This document shows, piece after piece, positions 1 to 5,929 of a stretch of 8,251 nucleotides of DNA. How positions within the stretch are numbered: the stretch's first letter is position 1; every line of letters begins with the position of its first letter. Below the pieces are notes generated by a model that saw nothing but the letters and a program-made list of their open reading frames with translations, had not been told where the DNA came from and searched no databases. The DNA lies in contig CALPSU020000107.1 of the NCBI GenBank assembly GCA_943326315.2, positions 1 through 8,251 on the forward strand, written 5' to 3'. A program made the translations under genes and the position numbers. Origin of the DNA: Chryseobacterium gleum. GTDB lineage: Bacteria > Bacteroidota > Bacteroidia > Flavobacteriales_D > Crocinitomicaceae.

Positions 1-91
1 AATTATCCGTCATTCCAGTATTTACTACCTGACTGTATGCTAAATCTAAAAACAAAAAACAAAAAGTAAAAAGTAATATTTTATTAAACAT
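1..91 (-). CDS. Exported protein, N-terminal fragment (partial, cut by window edge)
   Basis: This is the beginning of a minus-strand gene whose remainder lies outside the window. ATG is at 91-89 and the frame stays open for 30 codons to the edge. The translation starts MFNKILLFTFCFLFLDLAYS, then QVVNTGMTDN. It is a typical Sec signal peptide: a lysine at residue 4, a hydrophobic core at about residues 5-18, and a likely signal peptidase I cut at AYS|Q after residue 20. A mature N-terminus beginning with Gln is common in exported Bacteroidetes proteins. A candidate promoter (TATATTTG on the minus strand, 122-115) lies about 24 bases upstream of the start. The gene diverges from the cytochrome oxidase cluster and shares its regulatory region. 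The short mature stretch reminds me of flavobacterial outer-membrane porin-like proteins, but that is a weak impression and the function is unknown. Confidence 0.75.
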   Translation of the reverse strand, partial: MFNKILLFTFCFLFLDLAYSQVVNTGMTDN

Positions 92-114
92 ATAAGTTAG
101 TATTGAACTTTCAG

Positions 115-122
115 CAAATATA
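115..122 (-). promoter_or_regulatory. Candidate -7 promoter element (TATATTTG, minus strand)
   Basis: Reading the minus strand, TATATTTG matches the Bacteroidetes sigma-A -7 consensus TAnnTTTG exactly. It is placed to give a transcript start about 20 bases upstream of the ATG at 91. I see no convincing TTTG at the -33 position, so this rests on one element and its position. Confidence 0.5.
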
Positions 123-135
123 ATGGATTTTTACA

Positions 136-203
136 TTCTCGTCTTATTTCAAATCAGGTGTTAATGAATTGAAAAGAATTATCAAAAGTCTTTAAGACGA
201 GAA
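136..203. repeat. Perfect 11-bp inverted repeat, arms 136-146 and 193-203
   Basis: The left arm TTCTCGTCTTA and right arm TAAGACGAGAA are exact reverse complements separated by 46 bases. They lie in the divergent intergenic region. The right arm overlaps a smaller palindrome, GTCTT-T-AAGAC, at 188-198. The spacing suits two half-sites of a looping regulator or a long hairpin, but no family can be named. Confidence 0.6.
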
Positions 204-212
204 AAAATATTA

Positions 213-226
213 TTTCAAAGTTGAAA
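213..226. promoter_or_regulatory. Palindrome TTTCAA-AG-TTGAAA, possible operator
   Basis: This is a 14-base near-perfect dyad with 6-base arms and a 2-base centre, directly upstream of the Fnr-like site. It could be an operator for another dimeric regulator or part of the same control region. In AT-rich DNA, 6-base arms can arise by chance. Confidence 0.35.
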
Positions 227-229
227 AAC

Positions 230-243
230 ATGATTCCTATCAT
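230..243. promoter_or_regulatory. Candidate Fnr/Crp-family binding site upstream of ccoS
   Basis: ATGAT-TCCT-ATCAT is a perfect dyad that extends one base each side to CATGAT-TCCT-ATCATG (229-244). It differs from the Fnr consensus TTGAT-N4-ATCAA at one base per half-site and keeps the exact spacing. Fnr-like proteins are the usual activators of cbb3 oxidase genes under low oxygen, and the site lies upstream of such a cluster. Its centre (236.5) is about 64 bases before the ccoS ATG. Which regulator binds, and in which direction, is inferred. Confidence 0.6.
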
Positions 244-244
244 G

Positions 245-258
245 ATGTTAAACAACAT
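245..258. promoter_or_regulatory. Palindrome ATGTT-AAAC-AACAT next to the Fnr-like site
   Basis: This dyad has perfect 5-base arms and a 4-base centre, so it has the same arm and spacer geometry as the Fnr-like site. It abuts that site one base downstream. It may be a second, degenerate site for a Crp/Fnr-superfamily dimer, or chance in AT-rich DNA. Confidence 0.3.
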
Positions 259-288
259 TTATCACTAATTATTTTTCAACTATGAAGT

Positions 289-296
289 TACATTTG
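289..296 (+). promoter_or_regulatory. Candidate -7 promoter element TACATTTG before ccoS
   Basis: TACATTTG matches the Bacteroidetes -7 consensus TAnnTTTG. It ends only 4 bases before the ccoS ATG at 301, so transcription from it would start near the ATG itself (leaderless) or favour the internal ATG at 319. A weaker alternative, TATTTTTC at 270-277, would leave a leader of about 20 bases. Neither has a clear -33 TTTG. Confidence 0.35.
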
Positions 297-300
297 TCGC

Positions 301-483
301 ATGGGAATTATATACATAATGCTTGTTGTGAGTTTGATTATTGCACTCTTTTTTTTATGCTCTTTCTTTTGGGCAATAAAAACTGGGCAATATGACGATG
401 ACTACACGCCTTCTGTGAGAATTCTTTTCGATGACGAACTAGTAAATAATAACAAAGAGAAAAATGGAAGTTCAGAAGTTTAG
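301..483 (+). CDS. ccoS: CcoS, cbb3-type cytochrome oxidase assembly protein
   Basis: CcoS is a small inner-membrane protein needed for cofactor insertion (copper and haem) into the CcoN subunit of cbb3 oxidase; its exact mechanism is not known. The 60-residue product has one membrane segment at about residues 3-27. It is followed by the family signature YDDDYTPSVRILFDDE at residues 31-46, with the acidic residues and TPSVR typical of CcoS. The start at 301 (MGIIY) matches the usual CcoS N-terminus; an ATG at 319 would lose residues normally present. No Shine-Dalgarno is evident, as usual for this phylum. The gene is first in the cluster and its last 20 bases overlap ccoN, suggesting translational coupling. 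The copper ATPase gene ccoI, often just upstream of ccoS, is absent here. Confidence 0.94.
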   Translation: MGIIYIMLVVSLIIALFFLCSFFWAIKTGQYDDDYTPSVRILFDDELVNNNKEKNGSSEV

Positions 484-2653
484 TTACGACAATAAAGTCG
501 TAAAGAATTTTGCTTATGCCACCATCATTTGGGGGATAACAGGAATGGTTGTTGGATTAATCGCTGCATTACAGTTAGCATTTCCAGAATTTTTTAACGA
601 TTACCTAGGATTTAGTTTCCTATCCTTTGGAAGAATTAGACCATTACATACCAATGCGGTAATTTTTGCATTTGTAGGAAATGGTATTTTTATGGGTATT
701 TATTATTCTTTACAAAGATTGCTTAAGGCAAGAATGTGGAGTGATAAATTAAGTAATATTAACTTCTGGGGTTGGCAATTTATTATAGTTTGTGCAGTTG
801 CAACTTTACCTTTCGGAATAACATCCGGAAAAGAATACGCAGAATTAGAATGGTGGATAGATATCTTAATCGCAGTAATGTGGGTTGTTTTTGGATGGAA
901 CATGTTCGCTACAATTCTTACGAGAAGAGTAAAACATTTATACGTTGCTATTTGGTTCTACATTGCCACTTTTGTAACAGTTGCAATACTTCACATTTTT
1001 AATTCATTCGAATTACCAGTTTCTTTCTTTAAAAGTTATTCTTGGTACGCAGGTGTTCAAGATGCATTAGTTCAGTGGTGGTATGGTCATAATGCGGTTG
1101 CATTTTTCTTAACTACTCCCTATTTAGGTTTAATGTATTATTTTGTACCAAAAGCCGCGAATCGCCCTGTATATTCTTATCGATTATCTATCGTTCACTT
1201 TTGGGCATTAATATTCTTATACATCTGGGCCGGACCACATCACTTATTGTATTCATCTTTACCAGATTGGGCTCAAAATTTAGGAGTTGCTTTTTCTGTA
1301 ATGTTGATTGCACCATCTTGGGGAGGAATGCTAAATGGATTATTTACATTAAGAGGTGCTTGGGATAGAGTTCGTGATGATGTAATGTTGAAATTTATGG
1401 TTGTAGCATTAACTTGCTATGGTATGGCAACATTTGAAGGACCATTATTATCTTTAAAAAATGTAAATGTAATTTCTCACTTTACAGATTGGACAGTTGC
1501 TCACGTTCACGTAGGTGGATTAGGATGGAACGGAATGTTCACATTCGGTATGCTATATTGGCTATTCCCACGTTTATTTAGAACAGAACTTTACTCTAAA
1601 AAATTAGCAAACCAACATTTCTGGATTGCAACTTTAGGTATCTTATTATATGCTATTCCAATGTATTATGCTGGATTTGCTCAAGGACTTATGTGGCAAG
1701 AATTTAATCCAGATGGAACTTTAACTTACCAAGATTTCTTAGAAACTGTTCAAATTATCAAACCTTTCTATATTTTACGTTCTTTAGGTGGATTATTATT
1801 TATCATTGGTGCGGTGATGATGTTTTACAACTTGGTTAAAACAGCTAAATCTGGTAAATTACTTGCTAACGAAGATGCAGAAGCAACCGTTACTAAGGAT
1901 TTAAAAATAAATACTAAAGGAGAGTACTGGCACAGAAAAATTGAACGTAAACCAGTTAGAATGATGGTATTTGCAATTATTGTCGTAGCTATTGGGGGTT
2001 TAGTTCAAATTGTACCTACAATGATTGTTAAAAGTAATATTCCTACAATTTCAAGTGTTAAACCATATTCTCCTTTAGAATTAGAAGGGCGCGACATTTA
2101 CATCAAAGAAGGATGTTACAATTGTCATTCCCAAATGATTAGACCTTTACGTTTTGAAACTGCACGTTATGGTGATTATTCTAAAGCTGGTGAATTTGTA
2201 TACGATCACCCATTTCAATGGGGGTCAAAACGTACTGGTCCAGATTTAGCACGCGAAGGAGGAAACATTAAAATTAAGAAAAGTAATTTCTGGCATTATC
2301 AACACATGATAAGACCAAAAGATGTTTCTAAAGGTTCGATAATGCCTGCTTATACTTGGTTAAAAGAAAATGATCTATCTCTAGATTTAATTGAGAAAAA
2401 AATCAATGCTATGCGAACTTTAGGAGTTCCATATGCTAAAGGATATGAAAAAGTAGCAAAAGCTGATTTACAAAAACAAGCTCTTGAAATCGCAACTGAT
2501 ATCATCAATAATCAACCTGCAGAGATTCTGAAAACTGTAAATGTGAAAAATGAAATTAGCAAATTACAGAAAAAAGAAATTATTGCTTTGATTGCATATC
2601 TTCAAAGATTGGGTAAAGATGTATCAATAGGTACAATTGTAAATAACAAATAG
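464..2653 (+). CDS. ccoNO: CcoN-CcoO fusion, catalytic and monohaem c subunits of cbb3 oxidase
   Basis: This is the core of the proton-pumping cbb3 oxidase in the cytoplasmic membrane, reducing O2 to water with electrons from cytochrome c. Residues 1 to about 460 are CcoN. H62 and H349 are the expected low-spin haem b ligands, and H347 the haem b3 ligand. H209, H259 and H260 are the CuB ligands, Y253 the probable His-linked tyrosine, and E325 the conserved active-site glutamate. A charged linker (about 461-497) leads to CcoO. CcoO has a membrane anchor at about 498-522, the haem c motif CYNCH at 551-555, the signature SQMIRP, and a likely axial Met at 627 in SIMPAY. Genes for the two subunits are separate in proteobacteria; the fusion is common in Bacteroidetes. 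All key ligands are present. The start overlaps ccoS, and ccoQ follows after 24 bases. Confidence 0.98.
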   Translation: MEVQKFSYDNKVVKNFAYATIIWGITGMVVGLIAALQLAFPEFFNDYLGFSFLSFGRIRPLHTNAVIFAFVGNGIFMGIYYSLQRLLKARMWSDKLSNINFWGWQFIIVCAVATLPFGITSGKEYAELEWWIDILIAVMWVVFGWNMFATILTRRVKHLYVAIWFYIATFVTVAILHIFNSFELPVSFFKSYSWYAGVQDALVQWWYGHNAVAFFLTTPYLGLMYYFVPKAANRPVYSYRLSIVHFWALIFLYIWAGPHHLLYSSLPDWAQNLGVAFSVMLIAPSWGGMLNGLFTLRGAWDRVRDDVMLKFMVVALTCYGMATFEGPLLSLKNVNVISHFTDWTVAHVHVGGLGWNGMFTFGMLYWLFPRLFRTELYSKKLANQHFWIATLGILLYAIPMYYAGFAQGLMWQEFNPDGTLTYQDFLETVQIIKPFYILRSLGGLLFIIGAVMMFYNLVKTAKSGKLLANEDAEATVTKDLKINTKGEYWHRKIERKPVRMMVFAIIVVAIGGLVQIVPTMIVKSNIPTISSVKPYSPLELEGRDIYIKEGCYNCHSQMIRPLRFETARYGDYSKAGEFVYDHPFQWGSKRTGPDLAREGGNIKIKKSNFWHYQHMIRPKDVSKGSIMPAYTWLKENDLSLDLIEKKINAMRTLGVPYAKGYEKVAKADLQKQALEIATDIINNQPAEILKTVNVKNEISKLQKKEIIALIAYLQRLGKDVSIGTIVNNK

Positions 2654-2677
2654 TATTCAACTAAAAACTTAAACAGA

Positions 2678-2884
2678 ATGTTACGCTTTATAAAACATCA
2701 TTTAACAGGAATAGACGGAGTATCAATTTACCCTATATTTTCGCTTCTTATCTTCTTTATTTTCTTTGCTGTAATGATTACTTATGTAATTAGAATGAAG
2801 AAAAAAGAAGTCAATGAATTAAGTAATATTCCTTTTGAATCAAATGAAGAAGGACAAGAACCAGTAGTAATTTCAAATAAATAA
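2678..2884 (+). CDS. ccoQ: CcoQ-like small subunit of cbb3 oxidase
   Basis: The 68-residue product has one membrane helix at about residues 18-38, followed by a basic turn (RMKKKE) and an acidic, glutamate-rich tail. This is the usual build of CcoQ, a non-catalytic subunit that helps keep CcoP associated with the CcoNO core. The N-terminal stretch HHLTGIDGVSIYPIFSLL resembles flavobacterial CcoQ. Small single-helix subunits carry few diagnostic residues, so the assignment leans on position: 24 bases after ccoNO and 4 bases before ccoP, in the standard N-O-Q-P order. The start at 2678 gives the expected length. Confidence 0.85.
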   Translation: MLRFIKHHLTGIDGVSIYPIFSLLIFFIFFAVMITYVIRMKKKEVNELSNIPFESNEEGQEPVVISNK

Positions 2885-2888
2885 AGAG

Positions 2889-4331
2889 ATGAAAAGTTTA
2901 ATTTCAATTCTAAAATCAACATTTCTGGTAATAATAATTAACACGTCATTACTTGCTCAAGATGGAGAAGCACTTTTTAAAGCAAAATGTAATAGTTGCC
3001 ATTTAGTTGATAAAGCTTCAACAGGACCATTGCTAAAAGGAGTTATGCAAAAATGGAGCGATGCTGGTGAAGCAGATTTATTAACTGAATGGATGAAAAA
3101 CTCTGCTACACTTATCGCATCAGGAAAGAGTAAAATGGCCAATGAAATCAAAGGTTTTAACGCTATGGTTATGCCGGCTCAAGATGTCTCAAAAGTAGAA
3201 ACTGAAGCAATTTTGGCATATATTGATTCATACACTCCTCCAGCAGCAGAACCTTCAATATCTGCAAGTGTTAGTGGAGAAACAGGTGTAACAAAAGAGA
3301 AAGAATTAGTAACTAATTACAAACAAAACATTACTTTATTCTATTGGTTATTGTTTGCAATTTTGATATTAATAATTTCAATTCTTATTATTTCAAGTTC
3401 TATTTTAAATTTAGTTAAATCAGATTCATTTAAAAACAGAAAATCAGAAGTTAATTTAATCACTAAAAATAATTCTACGTCTAATTCAACATTAATCGCA
3501 ATTATTGCATCTGTAGGATTCATGGCATACGGTAATCCGTTATTCGCATTATCAACCTTGAAAGATGCTACTTTGGAAGGAAGTCAGCCATGGTTAAAAG
3601 TTGAAAACATTGATTTATACTATTTAATAACGATAAACATAATTTTAATCTTTGTTTTATTTTATTTACGAAGAATGTTTAATCAATTAATTGGATTAAT
3701 CCTTCCGCAACAAGAAAAAGTTGAAACTAAAAAAAGACAAAATAAATTAAACAAAATATTAAATGACATTGTTCCGATTGAAGAAGAACACACTATTTTA
3801 ATGCACCACGAATACGACGGTATAAGAGAATTAGATAATAATTTACCGCCATGGTGGGTTTGGGGATTCGTTGCAACCATAATTTTTGCAATTGTATATT
3901 TATCAAGCCATCATATTTTCAAAACAGCTGATTCTCAAGTTTTAGCATATGAAAAAGATATGAAACGCTCAGCTATTGAAGTTAAAGCATATTTATCAAA
4001 AATGTCTATGAACGTAGATGAAACGAATGCTACATTAATGACTAAACCTGAAGACTTAAGTAGTGGAAAAGCATTATTTGAAACAAACTGTGTAACATGT
4101 CACAATACTAAAGGAGAAGGGAATATTGGTCCGAATTTAACGGATAAAAATTGGATTTATGGTTTTGATATTAAAGAGGTGTTTAAAACAATAAAAACGG
4201 GAACACCAAATGGAATGCCTGAACATAATTCGAAATTTAATCCAATTCAAATTCAACAAGTATCTTCGTATGTCCTTTCTTTAACTGAGGTAAAAGGAAA
4301 AGATGCACAAGGAGAAATAATTGAAAAATAG
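2889..4331 (+). CDS. ccoP: CcoP with extra N-terminal cytochrome c domain (dihaem c subunit)
   Basis: CcoP passes electrons from soluble cytochrome c to CcoO. The C-terminal part is a standard Bacteroidetes CcoP. It has a FixP_N-type segment (YDGIRELDNNLPPWW, from residue 309), a membrane helix at about 322-340, and a cytochrome c domain with CVTCH at 401-405 and likely axial Met 443. Ahead of it is an unusual extension. A signal peptide is probably cut at LLA|Q (23/24), followed by a separate periplasmic cytochrome c domain with CNSCH at 34-38 and likely axial Met 95. Then come predicted helices at about 148-172, 201-219 and 243-261. Four helices in all would put both haems in the periplasm, with the 263-320 loop in the cytoplasm. 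At 480 residues it is much longer than the roughly 300 usual for this phylum. The first haem domain resembles those of other respiratory c-type subunits such as ActA of alternative complex III (from memory). Confidence 0.93.
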   Translation: MKSLISILKSTFLVIIINTSLLAQDGEALFKAKCNSCHLVDKASTGPLLKGVMQKWSDAGEADLLTEWMKNSATLIASGKSKMANEIKGFNAMVMPAQDVSKVETEAILAYIDSYTPPAAEPSISASVSGETGVTKEKELVTNYKQNITLFYWLLFAILILIISILIISSSILNLVKSDSFKNRKSEVNLITKNNSTSNSTLIAIIASVGFMAYGNPLFALSTLKDATLEGSQPWLKVENIDLYYLITINIILIFVLFYLRRMFNQLIGLILPQQEKVETKKRQNKLNKILNDIVPIEEEHTILMHHEYDGIRELDNNLPPWWVWGFVATIIFAIVYLSSHHIFKTADSQVLAYEKDMKRSAIEVKAYLSKMSMNVDETNATLMTKPEDLSSGKALFETNCVTCHNTKGEGNIGPNLTDKNWIYGFDIKEVFKTIKTGTPNGMPEHNSKFNPIQIQQVSSYVLSLTEVKGKDAQGEIIEK

Positions 4332-4340
4332 ACTATTGAT

Positions 4341-4384
4341 ACTTAGGCATTAGACTTTAACAAAATTAAATCTAATGTCTAAGT
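4341..4384 (+). repeat. Imperfect hairpin between ccoP and ccoG
   Basis: The left arm ACTTAGGCATTAGA (4341-4354) pairs with the right arm TCTAATGTCTAAGT (4371-4384). That is 14 pairs with a single G-U in RNA, and the loop is 16 bases. It fills most of the 76-base gap between ccoP and ccoG. No T-run follows, so it does not look like an intrinsic terminator. An mRNA processing or stability element separating structural from assembly genes is plausible. Confidence 0.6.
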
Positions 4385-4407
4385 CAAATATTGAAGCAAT
4401 CTAAAAT

Positions 4408-5808
4408 ATGAGTGAAGACGAAGAAGGTAGTTTTAGAGATCATGTTTCTACTATTGGTGAAAAAGGAAAGCGAATATGGGTATTTCCTAAAAAACCGAAA
4501 GGAAAATTATACAATTATCGAAAAATAACCAGCTACGTACTTTTAGCACTTCTATTTACATTACCACATCTGAAATTTCACGATGAACAATTTCTATTGT
4601 TTAATATTTTAGAACGTAAATTTATAATTTTTGGAAATATATTTTGGCCTCAAGATTTTTATCTATTTGCGATTGCAACAATATTAGCTCTTGTATTTAT
4701 TATATTTTTCACTATTATTTTCGGACGTGTTTTTTGTGGTTGGATTTGTCCACAAACAATATTTATGGAGATGTTTTTTCGAAGAATTGAATATTGGATT
4801 GAAGGAGATTATACCTATCAAAAGAAACTTGCTGATCAACCATGGAATAGAGAAAAAATATTTAAACGAGTACTTAAACATTTAATATTTTGGATTATTT
4901 CATTTTTTATTGCAAATACATTTTTCGCTTACATTATTGGATCGGATGAATTATGGAAAATTCAAACTGATCCAATTGGTAAACATATTGGAGGCTTAAT
5001 TGCGATAGCGATATTTACAACAATATTTTACTTCGTATTTGCTCGATTAAGAGAGCAAGTTTGCACTAGTATTTGTCCATACGGAAGATTACAAGGTGTG
5101 TTATTAGATCAAAACTCGATGGTTGTAGCTTATGATTATAAACGTGGTGAAACCAAGGCGAAATTTAAGAAAAATGAAGATCGAAAAGCAAATGGAAAAG
5201 GTGATTGTGTAGATTGTCATTTATGTGTAAGCGTTTGCCCTACAGGAATTGACATTCGAAATGGCACTCAATTAGAATGTATTAATTGTACAGCTTGTAT
5301 CGATGAATGTGATCACATGATGGAAAGTGTTGGATTAGATAAAGGTCTAATTAGATTGGTTTCTGAAAATGGAATTAAAAATGGACAAAAATTCCAATGG
5401 ACAAGAAGGGTAAAATCATATACCGTTTTATTAATTATTTTACTTGGATTATTAATTACATTATTAGTAACTCGTTCTGATTTTCAAACAACAATTTTCA
5501 GACAAAGAGGAACAACATACCAAACAAATAATACAGGATATATCAGTAATATCTTTGAAATTAATTTAACTAATAAGACGCGAAATAATTATACGATTGA
5601 TTTAAAGCTAGAAGATAGTATAGGTAAAATAGAGCTTGTAGTACATCATTTAAAATTAAAAAAAGAAGCTCATTTAAAAGATCGATTTATTGTTAAATAT
5701 CCTTTTGGATCAATGAAGGATGGTAAGAAAATAATTAATATTGTTGTGATTGGAAACGGGAAAGAAATTCAAAGGGTGAAAGTGAAATTTATTGGTCCTC
5801 TAATGTGA
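4408..5808 (+). CDS. ccoG: CcoG (FixG/RdxA), membrane polyferredoxin for cbb3 oxidase assembly
   Basis: CcoG is an inner-membrane iron-sulfur protein required for cbb3 oxidase maturation, reported to act as a cupric reductase supplying Cu(I). The 466-residue product has the full family layout. A cytosolic N-terminus is followed by helices at about 40-53, 85-106, 157-177, 195-213 and 336-355. Two membrane CxxxCP motifs are present, at C110/C114 (FCGWICPQ) and C219/C223 (CTSICPYGR). A ferredoxin-like domain holds two 4Fe-4S motifs: C267, C270, C273, C277 and C291, C294, C297, C301. A C-terminal periplasmic immunoglobulin-like FixG_C domain covers about 365-466. All cluster ligands are intact. 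The stop codon (5806-5808) lies inside the left arm of a palindromic element, so the last residues may have been altered by its arrival. The start gives the usual short acidic N-terminus before RIWVFPKKPKG. Confidence 0.97.
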   Translation: MSEDEEGSFRDHVSTIGEKGKRIWVFPKKPKGKLYNYRKITSYVLLALLFTLPHLKFHDEQFLLFNILERKFIIFGNIFWPQDFYLFAIATILALVFIIFFTIIFGRVFCGWICPQTIFMEMFFRRIEYWIEGDYTYQKKLADQPWNREKIFKRVLKHLIFWIISFFIANTFFAYIIGSDELWKIQTDPIGKHIGGLIAIAIFTTIFYFVFARLREQVCTSICPYGRLQGVLLDQNSMVVAYDYKRGETKAKFKKNEDRKANGKGDCVDCHLCVSVCPTGIDIRNGTQLECINCTACIDECDHMMESVGLDKGLIRLVSENGIKNGQKFQWTRRVKSYTVLLIILLGLLITLLVTRSDFQTTIFRQRGTTYQTNNTGYISNIFEINLTNKTRNNYTIDLKLEDSIGKIELVVHHLKLKKEAHLKDRFIVKYPFGSMKDGKKIINIVVIGNGKEIQRVKVKFIGPLM

Positions 5809-5849
5809 CTTCGATACGTTCGCTGAAGGGCAAACGTATCGAAGTCACA
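5804..5849. repeat. REP-like palindromic element, perfect 17-bp stem, overlapping the ccoG stop
   Basis: Arms 5804-5820 (TGTGACTTCGATACGTT) and 5833-5849 are exact reverse complements around a 12-base loop (CGCTGAAGGGCA). The stem includes the ccoG TGA at 5806-5808. The element is richer in CG steps than its surroundings. Its CTTCGATACG core resembles short palindromic repeats dispersed between genes in flavobacterial genomes (recollection, not searched). There is no T-run after it, so a simple terminator is unlikely. mRNA stabilisation or uncoupling of ccoG from ccoH is possible. Confidence 0.85.
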
Positions 5850-5863
5850 ATAAGGATGAACGA

Positions 5864-5880
5864 AAGTACTGAAGGTACTT
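5864..5880 (+). repeat. Small hairpin AAGTAC-TGAAG-GTACTT
   Basis: A 6-bp perfect stem with a 5-base loop lies 14 bases after the large palindrome, in the ccoG-ccoH gap. It shares the word CTGAAGG with the loop of the larger element (5823-5829 and 5869-5875), so the two may be parts of one composite intergenic repeat. Confidence 0.45.
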
Positions 5881-5884
5881 GGCT

Positions 5885-5922
5885 CTAATAACTATTTACT
5901 AATAACTAATTGCTAATAACTA
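5885..5922. repeat. Three direct repeats of CTAATAACTA at 14-base spacing
   Basis: CTAATAACTA occurs exactly at 5885-5894, 5899-5908 and 5913-5922, with 4-base variable spacers (TTTA, ATTG). The array ends 7 bases before the ccoH start. It is a low-complexity micro-tandem repeat, and a length-variable leader for ccoH is the likeliest consequence. Confidence 0.7.
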
Positions 5923-5929
5923 AAATAAA

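Noticed and set aside
169..185. TTGA and TCAA half-sites resembling an Fnr box
   Set aside because: The halves are separated by 9 bases where Fnr sites need 6 between TTGA and TCAA, so the geometry is wrong.
703..903. Minus-strand open frame inside ccoNO
   Set aside because: It lies entirely within the strongly supported ccoNO gene, and its translation has no recognisable features. The same applies to other antisense or shifted frames at 772-1002, 2957-3151, 3341-3523, 3683-3880, 4684-4881, 4691-4885 and 7429-7656.
464..2653. CcoN-CcoO fusion as a novelty
   Set aside because: The fusion is widespread in Bacteroidetes oxidases and all ligands are normal, so it is not unusual for the inferred host.
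5885..5922. Possible CRISPR or iteron array
   Set aside because: Three 10-base AT-only units with 4-base spacers are far too short for CRISPR, and no cas or replication gene is present. It is a simple micro-repeat.
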